A stretch of DNA of 24,971 nt from Neisseriaceae bacterium (GCA_017446355.1 JAFSQZ010000096.1:1-24971), one strand, 5' to 3'; positions 14,686 to 22,940 are shown, counted from the first letter of the stretch. The notes: generated by a model not told the origin, from the sequence alone. Made by a program: numbers and translations.

Positions 14686-15711
14686 CTAAAACTTTTGCAA
14701 ACCCAAAATCATCGCGTCGCCATAACTGAAAAAGCGATATTCTTGTTCAATGGCGTGTTGATACAAAGCGCGAATATGTTCCCTGCCTGAAAACGCGGAA
14801 ACCAACATTAACAAAGTGGATTTAGGTAAATGAAAATTGGTAATCAATCTATCCATCACTTGAAACTGAAAACCAGGTGTAATAAAAATATCGGTATCGC
14901 CCTGCCCTGCTTTCAGGCTGCCTGAACGCGCAGCAGATTCAATCGCACGCAATGATGTTGTCCCCACTGACCAAATTTTATTACCACGAAGACGTGCTGC
15001 CTGAATTTTGGCAACCGTTTCTTTGGGAACATCAAACCATTCACTGTGCATTTTGTGTTCTTCAATATTTTCCACGCGAACAGGTTGAAATGTTCCAGCA
15101 CCCACGTGTAACGTTACTTCTGCAAATTCCACACCTTTTTGGCTTAATTGTTGCAACAAAGATTCTGTAAAATGCAAACCCGCTGTTGGCGCGGCAACTG
15201 CGCCTTGATGTTTTGCATAAACGGTTTGATAACGACTTTCATCATCATCGTTAGCACTGCGCGTAATATAAGGAGGCAAAGGCAAATGTCCGTGTTGTGC
15301 AAGCAATTGATAAACATTTTGGCTGCCTGAAAAACGCAATTGAAACAATTCGCCTACGCGTTGTTGCATTTGCGCAGAAATACCGCCTTCAAAAATCAAT
15401 TCCACTCCTTCTTTGGGCGATTTTGACGAACGAATATGCGCCAAAGCCGTATGCTCATCTAACACACGTTCAACCAAAGCTTCAATTCGTCCACCACTGG
15501 CTTTGTTGCCAAACAAACGTGCTTTAATCACTTTGGTATTATTGAAAACCAACACATCACCTTTTTCAACATAATTAGCCAGCTGGGAAAAAGTGCTGTC
15601 CACAAAAGGCTGTGTCAAACCCACCAATAAACGACTTTGTCCACGTTGTTCTGGAGGGTGTTGTGCGATTAAATGACTTGGCAAATCAAAATCAAATTCC
15701 GAAATATGCAT
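14686..15711 (-). CDS. queA: S-adenosylmethionine:tRNA ribosyltransferase-isomerase QueA
   Basis: Transfers and isomerises the ribosyl part of S-adenosylmethionine onto preQ1 in tRNA, making epoxyqueuosine in the queuosine pathway. The protein has 341 residues from the ATG at 15709-15711 (MHISEFDFDLP). A longer frame begins with TTG and lies past the likely promoter, so it is rejected. Family motifs: LIAQHPPEQRGQSRLLV, DVLVFNNTKVIKARL, YQTVYAKHQGAVAAPTAGLHFT, TLHVGAGTFQPVR, HKMHSEWF and TNFHLPKSTLLMLVSAF. The gene is divergent from cmk and probably co-transcribed with lemA. Several DUS or DUS-like words lie in the coding sequence, encoding SGSL, SGSQ and IQAA. Confidence 0.97.
   Translation of the reverse strand: MHISEFDFDLPSHLIAQHPPEQRGQSRLLVGLTQPFVDSTFSQLANYVEKGDVLVFNNTKVIKARLFGNKASGGRIEALVERVLDEHTALAHIRSSKSPKEGVELIFEGGISAQMQQRVGELFQLRFSGSQNVYQLLAQHGHLPLPPYITRSANDDDESRYQTVYAKHQGAVAAPTAGLHFTESLLQQLSQKGVEFAEVTLHVGAGTFQPVRVENIEEHKMHSEWFDVPKETVAKIQAARLRGNKIWSVGTTSLRAIESAARSGSLKAGQGDTDIFITPGFQFQVMDRLITNFHLPKSTLLMLVSAFSGREHIRALYQHAIEQEYRFFSYGDAMILGLQKF
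14912..14926. repeat. Palindromic DUS inside queA, coding for SGSL
   Basis: TTCAGGCTGCCTGAA on the plus strand; the queA strand reads it as ARSGSLKAG. Confidence 0.88.
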
Positions 15712-15737
15712 AGCGAAACCACTAAACAAAAGCGCGT

Positions 15738-15743
15738 ATTATA
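15738..15743 (-). promoter_or_regulatory. Probable -10 box for queA-lemA
   Basis: The minus strand reads TATAAT, an exact sigma-70 -10 consensus, 27 nt upstream of the queA ATG. No good -35 is seen at 16-18 nt spacing. Confidence 0.45.
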
Positions 15744-15764
15744 ACGGAAATATACAACGGCTTA

Positions 15765-15773
15765 TGCTACAAT
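15765..15773 (+). promoter_or_regulatory. Probable extended -10 promoter for cmk
   Basis: TGCTACAAT matches the extended -10 form TGnTATAAT with one mismatch, 53 nt upstream of the cmk ATG. There is no clear -35, as is common with extended -10 promoters. A DUS-like GCTGCCTGAA lies in the leader. Confidence 0.5.
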
Positions 15774-15826
15774 GCGCAACGAATGCTGCCTGAACGCAGC
15801 AAAACTTACAAACAACAGGAAACATT

Positions 15827-16480
15827 ATGCAAAAAGTCATCGCCATTGACGGACCATCAGCATCAGGAAAAGGCACTGTTGCTGCACGCGTTGCCGCAAA
15901 ACTGGGTTGGGATTATTTAGATTCAGGCGCGATTTACCGCGCCACCGCACTACACGTCGCCAATCAACACATTGACTTTTCCAACGAAGATGAAATCGCT
16001 CAACTGGCAGAACACTTGCCCCTACGATTTCAGGCAGGCAAAATATTATTAGCCGATGAAGATGTCAGCAGTACCATTCGTAATGAAGAAGTAGGAATGA
16101 ATGCTTCAAGAATTGCCGCGTATGCAAAAGTACGCGCTGCCTTATTGCAACGCCTACGCAGTTTTCTCACAGAAAAAGGTCTGGTTGCTGATGGTCGCGA
16201 TATCGGTTCGCTCATTTTCCCACAAGCCAAACTGAAAATTTTTCTCACCGCAAGCGCACAAGTGCGTGCCGAACGCCGTGCAAAACAACTAAACATTGCT
16301 TGTGAAGGTGAAGCTTTTGAACGCATTCTCAACGACATTATTGCACGCGACAAAGCAGATGCCAGCCGACCAGTTGCCCCCTTGCGCCAACTGCCAGACG
16401 CACATTTATTGGACACTTCTGATTTAAGCATTGAAGAATCCGTACAACATATATTGGATTTATATCAAACCGTTGCCTAA
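15827..16480 (+). CDS. cmk: Cytidylate kinase
   Basis: Phosphorylates CMP and dCMP with ATP in the cytoplasm. The protein has 217 residues. The P-loop is GPSASGKGT (9-17). The CMP-side motifs LDSGAIYRATAL and ADGRDIGSLIFP (near residue 122) are present, as is the lid-region sequence RDKADASRPVAPL. AGGA lies 6 nt before the ATG. A degenerate DUS encodes FQAGK near residue 70. The gene is monocistronic as far as can be seen, with a DUS hairpin behind it. Confidence 0.97.
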   Translation: MQKVIAIDGPSASGKGTVAARVAAKLGWDYLDSGAIYRATALHVANQHIDFSNEDEIAQLAEHLPLRFQAGKILLADEDVSSTIRNEEVGMNASRIAAYAKVRAALLQRLRSFLTEKGLVADGRDIGSLIFPQAKLKIFLTASAQVRAERRAKQLNIACEGEAFERILNDIIARDKADASRPVAPLRQLPDAHLLDTSDLSIEESVQHILDLYQTVA

Positions 16481-16488
16481 TTTTTAAA

Positions 16489-16527
16489 GCTGCCTGAAAA
16501 CGCATCATAACAAGTTTTTCAGGCAGC
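16489..16527. repeat. DUS inverted-repeat hairpin downstream of cmk
   Basis: GCTGCCTGAAAA (16489-16500) pairs perfectly with TTTTCAGGCAGC (16516-16527) around a 15-nt loop. It starts 8 nt after the cmk stop. No T-run follows on either strand, so it may protect the mRNA 3' end or act as a weak terminator. Confidence 0.75.
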
Positions 16528-16660
16528 CACAAAAACAACAATATCCGCTTAACATTCACCTTTCAGGCAGCTTTCAAAATCAGCTTTCTTTGATTTCTTT
16601 AATGATAAAAATAACAAATGAAATAATTTAACAAATCGTATTATGCTACATTTTCTTAAT

Positions 16661-16687
16661 TTTACTGGCTAGAAATTTCTTTATACT
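16661..16687 (+). promoter_or_regulatory. Possible sucA promoter
   Basis: TTTACT (16661-16666) and TATACT (16682-16687) are separated by 15 nt, slightly short for sigma-70. The leader to the sucA ATG would be about 95 nt, long enough for further control. Confidence 0.35.
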
Positions 16688-16788
16688 CTTATCAAGTAAC
16701 GCAATAAAGAGTAAAATGGCAGCGTTTATGTTGTACAGTTTTTAACCTAACAACTTTTTTTAATCACATCTCAAAAGAAGGCACAGCC

Positions 16789-19623
16789 ATGATGGATGAA
16801 AAACTAAATTTTTCCTATTTATTCGGCTCTAATGCTCCTTATATTGAAGAATTATACGAGCAGTTTCTCAACAATCCCGATTCAGTAGAAAGTGTTTGGA
16901 AAAAATACTTTACTGATTTAGCCAATCAGCCTGGCGCAGCACGCGATGTTGCGCATCGTCCTATTCAAGAATCATTTGCTCAATTAGCAAAACAACATCG
17001 TGCAAGCTCGGTTTCAGGCAGCCTTGATGAAGAATTATTGCGCAAACAAATTTCCGTGTTGCGCTTAATTTATGCGTATCGTATTCATGGTTCACACGCT
17101 GCTAAATTAGATCCTTTGGGCTTAAAGAAAAATGACGAAATAGAAGCCCTTTCTCCTGCGGTTCACGGTTTAACCGAGAGCGATATGGCGGTGAAATTCG
17201 GTTTAAGTGATGACGATTTTGCGGTGGACGAAAACAAACTGCCTTTATCTGAAATCATCAGTAAACTGAAACAAACTTATTGCGGTCATATCGGTGTGGA
17301 ATATATGCATATTCTCAACCGCGAAGAACGTTTATGGATTCGCAATTATTTTGAAAGCAAATTGTCTACACCTAAATTCAGCCCTGAAGAAAAACGTTTT
17401 ATTTTAAGACAAGTAACTGCAGCGGAAACTTTGGAACGCTACTTGCACACTAAATACGTGGGACAAAAACGTTTCTCTGTTGAAGGTGGTGAAAGCGCGA
17501 TTGCAGGTTTAAATTACTTGGTGCAAAACATTGCCAAAGATGGTATTGAAGAAGTCATTATCGGTATGGCGCACCGTGGTCGTTTAAATGTTTTGGTCAA
17601 CACTTTGGGCAAAAAACCTGCTGATTTATTTGCTGAATTTGAAGGTCGCGCTGTACAAGAATTGCCTAGCGGCGATGTGAAATACCACAACGGTTTCTCT
17701 TCTGATTTGGCCACACCTAACGGCAACTTACACGTTACTTTGGCATTCAACCCATCACACTTGGAAATTGTTAATCCTGTTGTAGAAGGTTCAACACGTG
17801 CCAAACAAGGTCGTCGTGGCAAAGACGGTATCAAACAAGTTTTACCTGTATTGATTCACGGTGATTCTGCCTTTATTGGTTTAGGTGTTAACCAAGCCAC
17901 TTTCAATATGTCGCGCACACGTGGTTATACTACTGGCGGCACCATTCATATGGTGATTAACAACCAAATCGGTTTCACCACATCAGATACACGTGATACA
18001 CGTTCAACTGTGTACGCAACGGACATCGCTAAAATGGTGAGCGCACCTATTTTCCACGTAAACGGTGATGACCCAGAAGCAGTATGTTTTGTGATTCAGG
18101 CAGCAATGGATTATCGCAAAACATTCCAAAAAGACGTTGTTGTAGACGTGATTTGTTTCCGCAAACTGGGACACAACGAAGGTGATGACCCCACTTTAAC
18201 ACAACCTTTAATGTATCGCGCCATTTCACAACACCCTGGCACACGCGCCCTATACGCAGAACAATTGATTAAAGAAAACATCATCAGCAAAGACGAAGCC
18301 GAAGGTTTTGTTCAAGCTTATCGCGATGCTTTGGATCGTGGCGAACAAGTGGAAACTACTCGCCTAAACGATTACAAACGCAAACACAGTGTAGATTGGA
18401 GCAAATATCAAGGAACAGATTGGCGTGAAGAAGTAGAAAGCGGTTTGCCTGCCAAAGACATTTTACGTTTAGCAGAAAAATTCACAGCCGTCCCTGAAAA
18501 CTTCGGTTTACACAACACTGCAAAACGCGTGATTAACCAACGCAAAGAAATGGCAGAAGGTAAACAAAATCTTGACTGGGGTATGGCGGAAACCATCGCC
18601 TATGCTAGTATGGTTACCAACGGCACAGGCGTACGCATTTCAGGTGAAGACTCTGGTCGTGGCACATTCTCACATCGCCACGCCGTATTGCACGACACCA
18701 ATCGTCAACAGCGCGACAAAGGTATTTATATTCCTTTGCAACACATTGCAGAAGATCAAGCCGAATTCACGGTAATTGACTCCATTCTGAACGAAGAAGC
18801 CGTTATGGCTTATGAATATGGTTATTCTTGCTCTGCACCAGAACAACTAACCATTTGGGAAGCGCAATTTGGTGATTTTGCCAACGGTGCGCAAGTTGCC
18901 ATTGACCAATTTATTTCTTCTGGCGAAACCAAATGGGGACGTTTATGTGGCTTAACTGTTATTCTGCCACACGGTTATGATGGTCAAGGTCCTGAACACT
19001 CTTCTGCTCGCGTAGAACGTTGGTTGCAACTTTGCTCCGAACAAAATATGCAAGTAATTATGCCGTCAGAAGCTTCGCAAATGTTCCACATTTTGCGTCG
19101 TCAAACCTTGCGCAGCTATCGTAAACCACTGATTATTTTTATGTCTAAACGTTTATTGCGTTTCAAAGATGCCACCAGCCCACTGGAAAACTTCCTAGAA
19201 GGACAAACCTTCCGTCCAGTGATTGGCGACACCATTAAACGCAAAGACAACAACAACGTAAAACGCGTGATTTTGTGTGCAGGTCAAGTGTATTACGACA
19301 TCGCCAAAGGTCTTGAAGAAAAAGGTTTGCAAGAAGAAATTGCCATTATTCGTTCCGAACAACTTTATCCTTTCCCTTATAAGGAAATTCGCGACCAATT
19401 GGCAAACTTCCCTAATGCAACCGAAATTATGTGGGCGCAAGAAGAACCTAAAAATCAAGGTGCTTGGTATCAATTACGCCACCGCATTGAACGCGTTGCA
19501 GAAAAAGGTCAAAAAGTTATCTTCGCTGGTCGTCCAGCAAGTGCTTCACCCGCAGTTGGCTACGCCAGCAAGCACGCAGCTCAATTAAAACAATTAGTGG
19601 AAGATGCTTTAACTTTCGCTTAA
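16789..19623 (+). CDS. sucA: 2-oxoglutarate dehydrogenase E1 component
   Basis: The thiamine-diphosphate-dependent decarboxylase of the TCA-cycle 2-oxoglutarate dehydrogenase complex; it decarboxylates 2-oxoglutarate and passes succinyl to the lipoyl arm of SucB. The protein has 944 residues, the usual length. The N-terminal segment SYLFGSNAPYIEELYEQF is the part that binds E2 in the family. The core has GMAHRGRLNVL, the cofactor region GDSAF (G358) through NNQIGFTT (N391), and EDSGRGTFSHRHA. Two tandem ATGs start the gene; the first is 7 nt from GAAGG. An exact AGGCTGCCTGAA on the minus strand (17012-17024) encodes VSGSLDE in the variable N-terminal region. Confidence 0.98.
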   Translation: MMDEKLNFSYLFGSNAPYIEELYEQFLNNPDSVESVWKKYFTDLANQPGAARDVAHRPIQESFAQLAKQHRASSVSGSLDEELLRKQISVLRLIYAYRIHGSHAAKLDPLGLKKNDEIEALSPAVHGLTESDMAVKFGLSDDDFAVDENKLPLSEIISKLKQTYCGHIGVEYMHILNREERLWIRNYFESKLSTPKFSPEEKRFILRQVTAAETLERYLHTKYVGQKRFSVEGGESAIAGLNYLVQNIAKDGIEEVIIGMAHRGRLNVLVNTLGKKPADLFAEFEGRAVQELPSGDVKYHNGFSSDLATPNGNLHVTLAFNPSHLEIVNPVVEGSTRAKQGRRGKDGIKQVLPVLIHGDSAFIGLGVNQATFNMSRTRGYTTGGTIHMVINNQIGFTTSDTRDTRSTVYATDIAKMVSAPIFHVNGDDPEAVCFVIQAAMDYRKTFQKDVVVDVICFRKLGHNEGDDPTLTQPLMYRAISQHPGTRALYAEQLIKENIISKDEAEGFVQAYRDALDRGEQVETTRLNDYKRKHSVDWSKYQGTDWREEVESGLPAKDILRLAEKFTAVPENFGLHNTAKRVINQRKEMAEGKQNLDWGMAETIAYASMVTNGTGVRISGEDSGRGTFSHRHAVLHDTNRQQRDKGIYIPLQHIAEDQAEFTVIDSILNEEAVMAYEYGYSCSAPEQLTIWEAQFGDFANGAQVAIDQFISSGETKWGRLCGLTVILPHGYDGQGPEHSSARVERWLQLCSEQNMQVIMPSEASQMFHILRRQTLRSYRKPLIIFMSKRLLRFKDATSPLENFLEGQTFRPVIGDTIKRKDNNNVKRVILCAGQVYYDIAKGLEEKGLQEEIAIIRSEQLYPFPYKEIRDQLANFPNATEIMWAQEEPKNQGAWYQLRHRIERVAEKGQKVIFAGRPASASPAVGYASKHAAQLKQLVEDALTFA
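17012..17024 (-). repeat. Asymmetric DUS inside sucA, coding for SGSL
   Basis: The plus strand reads TTTCAGGCAGCCT, so AGGCTGCCTGAAA is on the minus strand. It is not palindromic and therefore shows the dialect more clearly than the 17-nt form. Confidence 0.85.
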
Positions 19624-19632
19624 TTACCTTTA

Positions 19633-19664
19633 AGGCTGCCTGAAACCAATCTTTTCAGGCAGCC
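19633..19664. repeat. DUS inverted-repeat hairpin between sucA and sucB
   Basis: GGCTGCCTGAAA (19634-19645) pairs over 12 bp with TTTCAGGCAGCC (19653-19664), with a 7-nt loop. No T-run follows, so read-through into sucB is expected. It might set the ratio of sucA to sucB message or shield the sucA 3' end. Confidence 0.78.
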
Positions 19665-19691
19665 ACTATACTCAAAACTTGGAGAAAAATA

Positions 19692-20876
19692 ATGATTGTA
19701 GAAGTAAACGTTCCCGTATTTGCCGAAAGCGTTACAGAAGGCACACTCATTGAATGGTTGAAAAAAGTTGGTCAAAGCGTTTCACGCGATGAAACTTTGG
19801 TAAGCATTGAAACAGACAAAGTCGTATTAGACGTACCAGCACCACAAGCAGGTGTTTTGGTTGAAATCCTTGTAGAAGACGGTGCAACCGTTGAAAGCCA
19901 ACAATTGTTAGCAAAAATTGATACCGAAGCTGCTGCACAAGACAGCGCAGCTCCTGCTGCTGAAACAGCACCTGTTGAATCAGCTACTCCTGCTCCTGCA
20001 AACAACGCACAAGCTGGTGTTGGTATGCCTTCTGCTGTGAAATTAGCATCTGAAAAAGGCGTAAATCTTGCTGATGTACAAGGTTCTGGTCGCGATGGTC
20101 GCGTATTAAAAGAAGACGTGCAAAACGCCAAAGCCGCTGCACCTACTGTTGCTGCTGCACCTATTCCACAAGGCGCACGTCCAGAACAACGTGTTCCAAT
20201 GAGCCGTTTACGCGCACGCGTCGCAGAACGCTTATTGGCTTCGCAACAAGAAAACGCCATCTTGACCACATTCAATGAAGTCAATATGAAACCCATTATG
20301 GACTTGCGTGCCAAATACAAAGAAAAATTTGAAAAAGAACACGGTGTCAAACTTGGTTTTATGTCTTTCTTTGTTAAAGCTGCTGTGGCTGCATTGAAAA
20401 AATTCCCAGTAGTTAATGCTTCAGTTGATGGTAAAGATATTGTTTACCATGGTTATTTTGACATCGGTATTGCTATTGGTAGTCCTCGCGGTTTAGTGGT
20501 ACCCATCTTACGTGATGCAGACCAAATGAGCATTGCTGATATTGAAAAAGCTATTGTAGACTATGCCACTCGCGCCAAAGACGGCAAAATCGCCATTGAA
20601 GAATTGACTGGTGGTACATTCTCCATCACCAATGGTGGTACTTTTGGTTCAATGATGTCTACACCAATCATCAATCCACCACAATCTGCTATTTTAGGTA
20701 TGCATGCAACTAAAGAACGTGCCGTTGTAGAAAATGGTGAAATTGTTGTACGTCCGATGATGTACTTGGCATTGTCTTACGATCACCGCATTATTGATGG
20801 TCGTGAAGCAGTATTAACTTTGGTAACCATTAAAGAAATGCTGGAAGATCCAAGCCGATTGATTTTGGATATTTAA
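19692..20876 (+). CDS. sucB: 2-oxoglutarate dehydrogenase E2 component (dihydrolipoyl succinyltransferase)
   Basis: The core acyltransferase of the 2-oxoglutarate dehydrogenase complex: accepts succinyl on its lipoyl arm and transfers it to CoA. The protein has 394 residues. The order is a lipoyl domain (1-77, lipoyl lysine K43 in ETDKVVL), an Ala/Pro-rich linker (about 78-108), a peripheral subunit-binding domain (about 111-144, GRDGRVLKEDV), then the catalytic domain ending with H365 and D369 in SYDHRIIDG. GGAG lies 7-8 nt upstream. A strong terminator follows, and no dihydrolipoyl dehydrogenase (E3) gene is next to it, so E3 must be encoded elsewhere. Confidence 0.98.
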   Translation: MIVEVNVPVFAESVTEGTLIEWLKKVGQSVSRDETLVSIETDKVVLDVPAPQAGVLVEILVEDGATVESQQLLAKIDTEAAAQDSAAPAAETAPVESATPAPANNAQAGVGMPSAVKLASEKGVNLADVQGSGRDGRVLKEDVQNAKAAAPTVAAAPIPQGARPEQRVPMSRLRARVAERLLASQQENAILTTFNEVNMKPIMDLRAKYKEKFEKEHGVKLGFMSFFVKAAVAALKKFPVVNASVDGKDIVYHGYFDIGIAIGSPRGLVVPILRDADQMSIADIEKAIVDYATRAKDGKIAIEELTGGTFSITNGGTFGSMMSTPIINPPQSAILGMHATKERAVVENGEIVVRPMMYLALSYDHRIIDGREAVLTLVTIKEMLEDPSRLILDI

Positions 20877-20889
20877 TTTACTAAATACC

Positions 20890-20927
20890 AAAGCTGCCTG
20901 AAACACTAGATTTCAGGCAGCTTTTTT
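20890..20927 (+). terminator. Intrinsic terminator of sucAB built from a DUS pair
   Basis: AAAGCTGCCTGAAA (20890-20903) pairs with TTTCAGGCAGCTTT (20911-20924) over 14 bp, loop CACTAGA, followed by a T-run to 20927. This is a textbook stem and T-tail in the sucB direction. Confidence 0.92.
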
Positions 20928-20958
20928 ATGGAAAAACGATTGATATTTTCAGACATAC

Positions 20959-20995
20959 AAAAATTTCAGGCAGCCTTTATATTGGCTGCCTGAAA
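20959..20995 (-). terminator. Intrinsic terminator of zipA built from a DUS pair
   Basis: TTTCAGGCAGCC (20964-20975) pairs with GGCTGCCTGAAA (20984-20995), 12 bp with an 8-nt loop. On the minus strand it is followed by TTTTT (20959-20963), so it ends zipA transcription. With the sucB terminator it separates the two convergent units. Confidence 0.85.
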
Positions 20996-21003
20996 ACAAT
21001 TTA

Positions 21004-22413
21004 TTAAGCAAATAATCGTGCTGCAGAATATCCACCCACTTCCAAATGTTGTTCTTTCATTTGCTGTTGCAAATTACCGATATAGCTTTGTACTTCCATT
21101 AACCATTCAGTAGTAAGTGGAATGCGTTGATCGTCAACCAGTTCTAGCGACAAGTCATCTAATATGATATTTAATAACACCATCATTTCACCAAAACTGT
21201 GTTCACCATTCGGTACATTAGCAGGATCAAATGACATCAACACCCCTTCGTGTTGTTGATAAAAGCTATGTTCACCAAATGGCTGATGATCAAATAAGCT
21301 TAATGTACACAAAAGGCTACCATCATTTTTCTGATAAGCAAACATACCATCATTTCGCCAAACAAATCCCATTGCTTGTAGTTTTTGTCTCAAAATTGCA
21401 CCAGATAGTTTTCGTCCTTCCTGTGCAGGAATCAAGTAAAGATCAACAAGAAAATCACGTTTTTCACACCATTCATCAACAGCACGAGCACGTTGTAAAT
21501 AATTCCGCTCATCATCGCTGGCAACTTTGCCTTTCATTTTTTGCGCAAATTGTGTTACTTGTTGTTGGAAATAGGCAAGTTCTTCCGCTGTAATCAAGCC
21601 TTCTCGGCTAACCCCTTGTATCCCTAATACAAACGCACGATAACGTTTATCAGGAATAGGTTCTACCAATTCAAATACGCCATTTTCAGTTTGTCCCAAC
21701 ACTTGATAGAAGCGTGTTTGTGAAAAGATGGGGATTGCGCTTATTTCTTGCCATTGAGATAATCCGATATACATCAAGTAATCAAAGCGACGATCAAAAT
21801 TAGCAAATTCATTTTGTTTGAACGTTTCTGGATCAACCAAATAAGTTGTTTTAGCAGCATCTGAATCGTCAGTGATGGATTGTGTAATTTCTTCTATTTC
21901 TTTTGTTAACTGAACATTTTCTATCAAAGAATCATCGGTAAAGAAAGCATCTTGCTCGCTTTCTTCATCAGCGTTTTCATCTTTTTCAAACACAAAATAG
22001 TGAGGTTCAGACGAAACAGATTCAACTTCTTGTACGCTAAATTTTTGGATTTCTTCACCTATGGGTTCTGATATAGCTTCTGATTCGCTTAATTTAGTTT
22101 CGTTTACTGGCTCGCTTGGTTCAGGCAGCACAGAATCGTTGATTTTTTCTTCTTTTTCCGCCTCAACTTGAGCCACTTTACTGGTGCGCAACAGAGTAGG
22201 TTTTTCTGTTTCTTGTTCTTGATTGCGCACTTGCCCATCGCGCACAGAAACAACTTGCTGTCCTAACAATGCGTCTTCTTGGACGAAACCAAATTGCTGG
22301 CGCATTTGCTGACGATGATAATTTTCTTGGTACACATTGTAGATGATCACGACAATCATAATCAGCAAAACGAGTACAAGACCACTTAAAAAAACAGGAT
22401 TGGTTAATATCAT
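21004..22413 (-). CDS. zipA: Cell division protein ZipA
   Basis: An inner-membrane division protein that tethers and bundles FtsZ. The start is the ATG at 22411-22413, giving 469 residues; the frame continues upstream to a TTG, but that lies only a few bases inside the predicted transcript. One N-terminal helix (about residues 5-26) is followed by NVYQENYHRQQMRQQFG, which resembles neisserial ZipA, then a Glu/Ser-rich acidic linker to about residue 205. The C-terminal domain (about 210-469) has FDYLMYIGLSQWQEISAIP, AFVLGIQGVSREGL and the ending GGYSAARLF, matching the ZipA FtsZ-binding domain. The ribosome site is weak. A DUS-like word encodes part of VLPEPS in the linker. Confidence 0.88.
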   Translation of the reverse strand: MILTNPVFLSGLVLVLLIMIVVIIYNVYQENYHRQQMRQQFGFVQEDALLGQQVVSVRDGQVRNQEQETEKPTLLRTSKVAQVEAEKEEKINDSVLPEPSEPVNETKLSESEAISEPIGEEIQKFSVQEVESVSSEPHYFVFEKDENADEESEQDAFFTDDSLIENVQLTKEIEEITQSITDDSDAAKTTYLVDPETFKQNEFANFDRRFDYLMYIGLSQWQEISAIPIFSQTRFYQVLGQTENGVFELVEPIPDKRYRAFVLGIQGVSREGLITAEELAYFQQQVTQFAQKMKGKVASDDERNYLQRARAVDEWCEKRDFLVDLYLIPAQEGRKLSGAILRQKLQAMGFVWRNDGMFAYQKNDGSLLCTLSLFDHQPFGEHSFYQQHEGVLMSFDPANVPNGEHSFGEMMVLLNIILDDLSLELVDDQRIPLTTEWLMEVQSYIGNLQQQMKEQHLEVGGYSAARLFA

Positions 22414-22472
22414 AATAATGTCATTCTTAATGAAGTTGTTATTGCTTATGTTACTGCCCAAAGTAAATTGTG

Positions 22473-22500
22473 ATTATACCGCAATTTCATATCAAACCAA
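22473..22500 (-). promoter_or_regulatory. Probable sigma-70 promoter of zipA
   Basis: On the minus strand, TTGGTT (22495-22500) is followed after 16 nt by an exact TATAAT (22473-22478). Transcription would start near 22466, giving a leader of about 50 nt, which supports the ATG at 22413 over the TTG at 22461. Confidence 0.55.
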
Positions 22501-22575
22501 GAAAATACATCAATCTTTTCAAACAGTTTAATAAGCAAAAGCTCAACAAAATAGTGCATAAATATGACCGAATAC

Positions 22576-22702
22576 AAACCTTTGTAAAACGCGTTATTTT
22601 AGGTAAACAGTAACAAAACAGAAAAATGATATTATTGTTTTATAAAAGATTTTTCGTAAAGCATCAATAACAACTGGCAAAAATCAGGTTTTACAAAGGT
22701 TT
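22576..22702. repeat. 15-bp perfect inverted repeat, AT-rich gap
   Basis: AAACCTTTGTAAAAC (22576-22590) and its exact reverse complement GTTTTACAAAGGTTT (22688-22702) are 97 nt apart. Origin and role are unknown. Confidence 0.75.
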
Positions 22703-22937
22703 TAAATATAACTTTATATAAAGGTTTCAGGCAGCCTGAAAGTTGCAATAATGATTCTTGACAACAAAAAATATTTGCAAGAAAACCACAATAACACGTT
22801 TAAAATAACAAATGACACAAAAATGCTATTTCTATTTTTTATTTTTACAAACAAAAACTTTTACAACACACATCGTTTTTAGTGAATGAGATATAACCAA
22901 ACAAAGCATCTAATATTATTGTTTTATAAAGATTTTT
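22629..22937. repeat. 25-26-nt direct repeat, AT-rich gap
   Basis: A word starting ATATTATTGTTTTATAAA and ending GATTTTT occurs at 22629-22654 and again at 22913-22937, differing by one inserted A. AAAGCATC also occurs near each copy (22658 and 22903). Confidence 0.75.
22725..22741. repeat. Palindromic DUS, AT-rich gap (left)
   Basis: Exact TTTCAGGCAGCCTGAAA, central A on the plus strand. Confidence 0.9.
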
Positions 22938-22940
22938 ACT

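Larger units (their letters stand above)
16481..16788. other. Intergenic region, cmk to sucA
   Basis: A 308-nt gap. It holds a DUS inverted-repeat hairpin (16489-16527) behind cmk, a DUS fragment TTTCAGGCAGC near 16562, then AT-rich DNA with a possible sucA promoter. No open frame looks coding. Confidence 0.7.

Noticed and set aside
17514..17834. Antisense open frames over sucA and other large genes
   Set aside because: They are explained by codon bias of the real genes on the other strand; none has a ribosome site or a recognisable domain.
22414..22461. 16-residue N-terminal extension of ZipA from a TTG codon
   Set aside because: The predicted promoter places transcription start only a few bases before the TTG, and the extension is polar and unlike known ZipA N termini.
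22758..22763. Exact TTGACA -35 box in the AT-rich gap
   Set aside because: No acceptable -10 lies 15-19 nt downstream, and no gene follows it closely.
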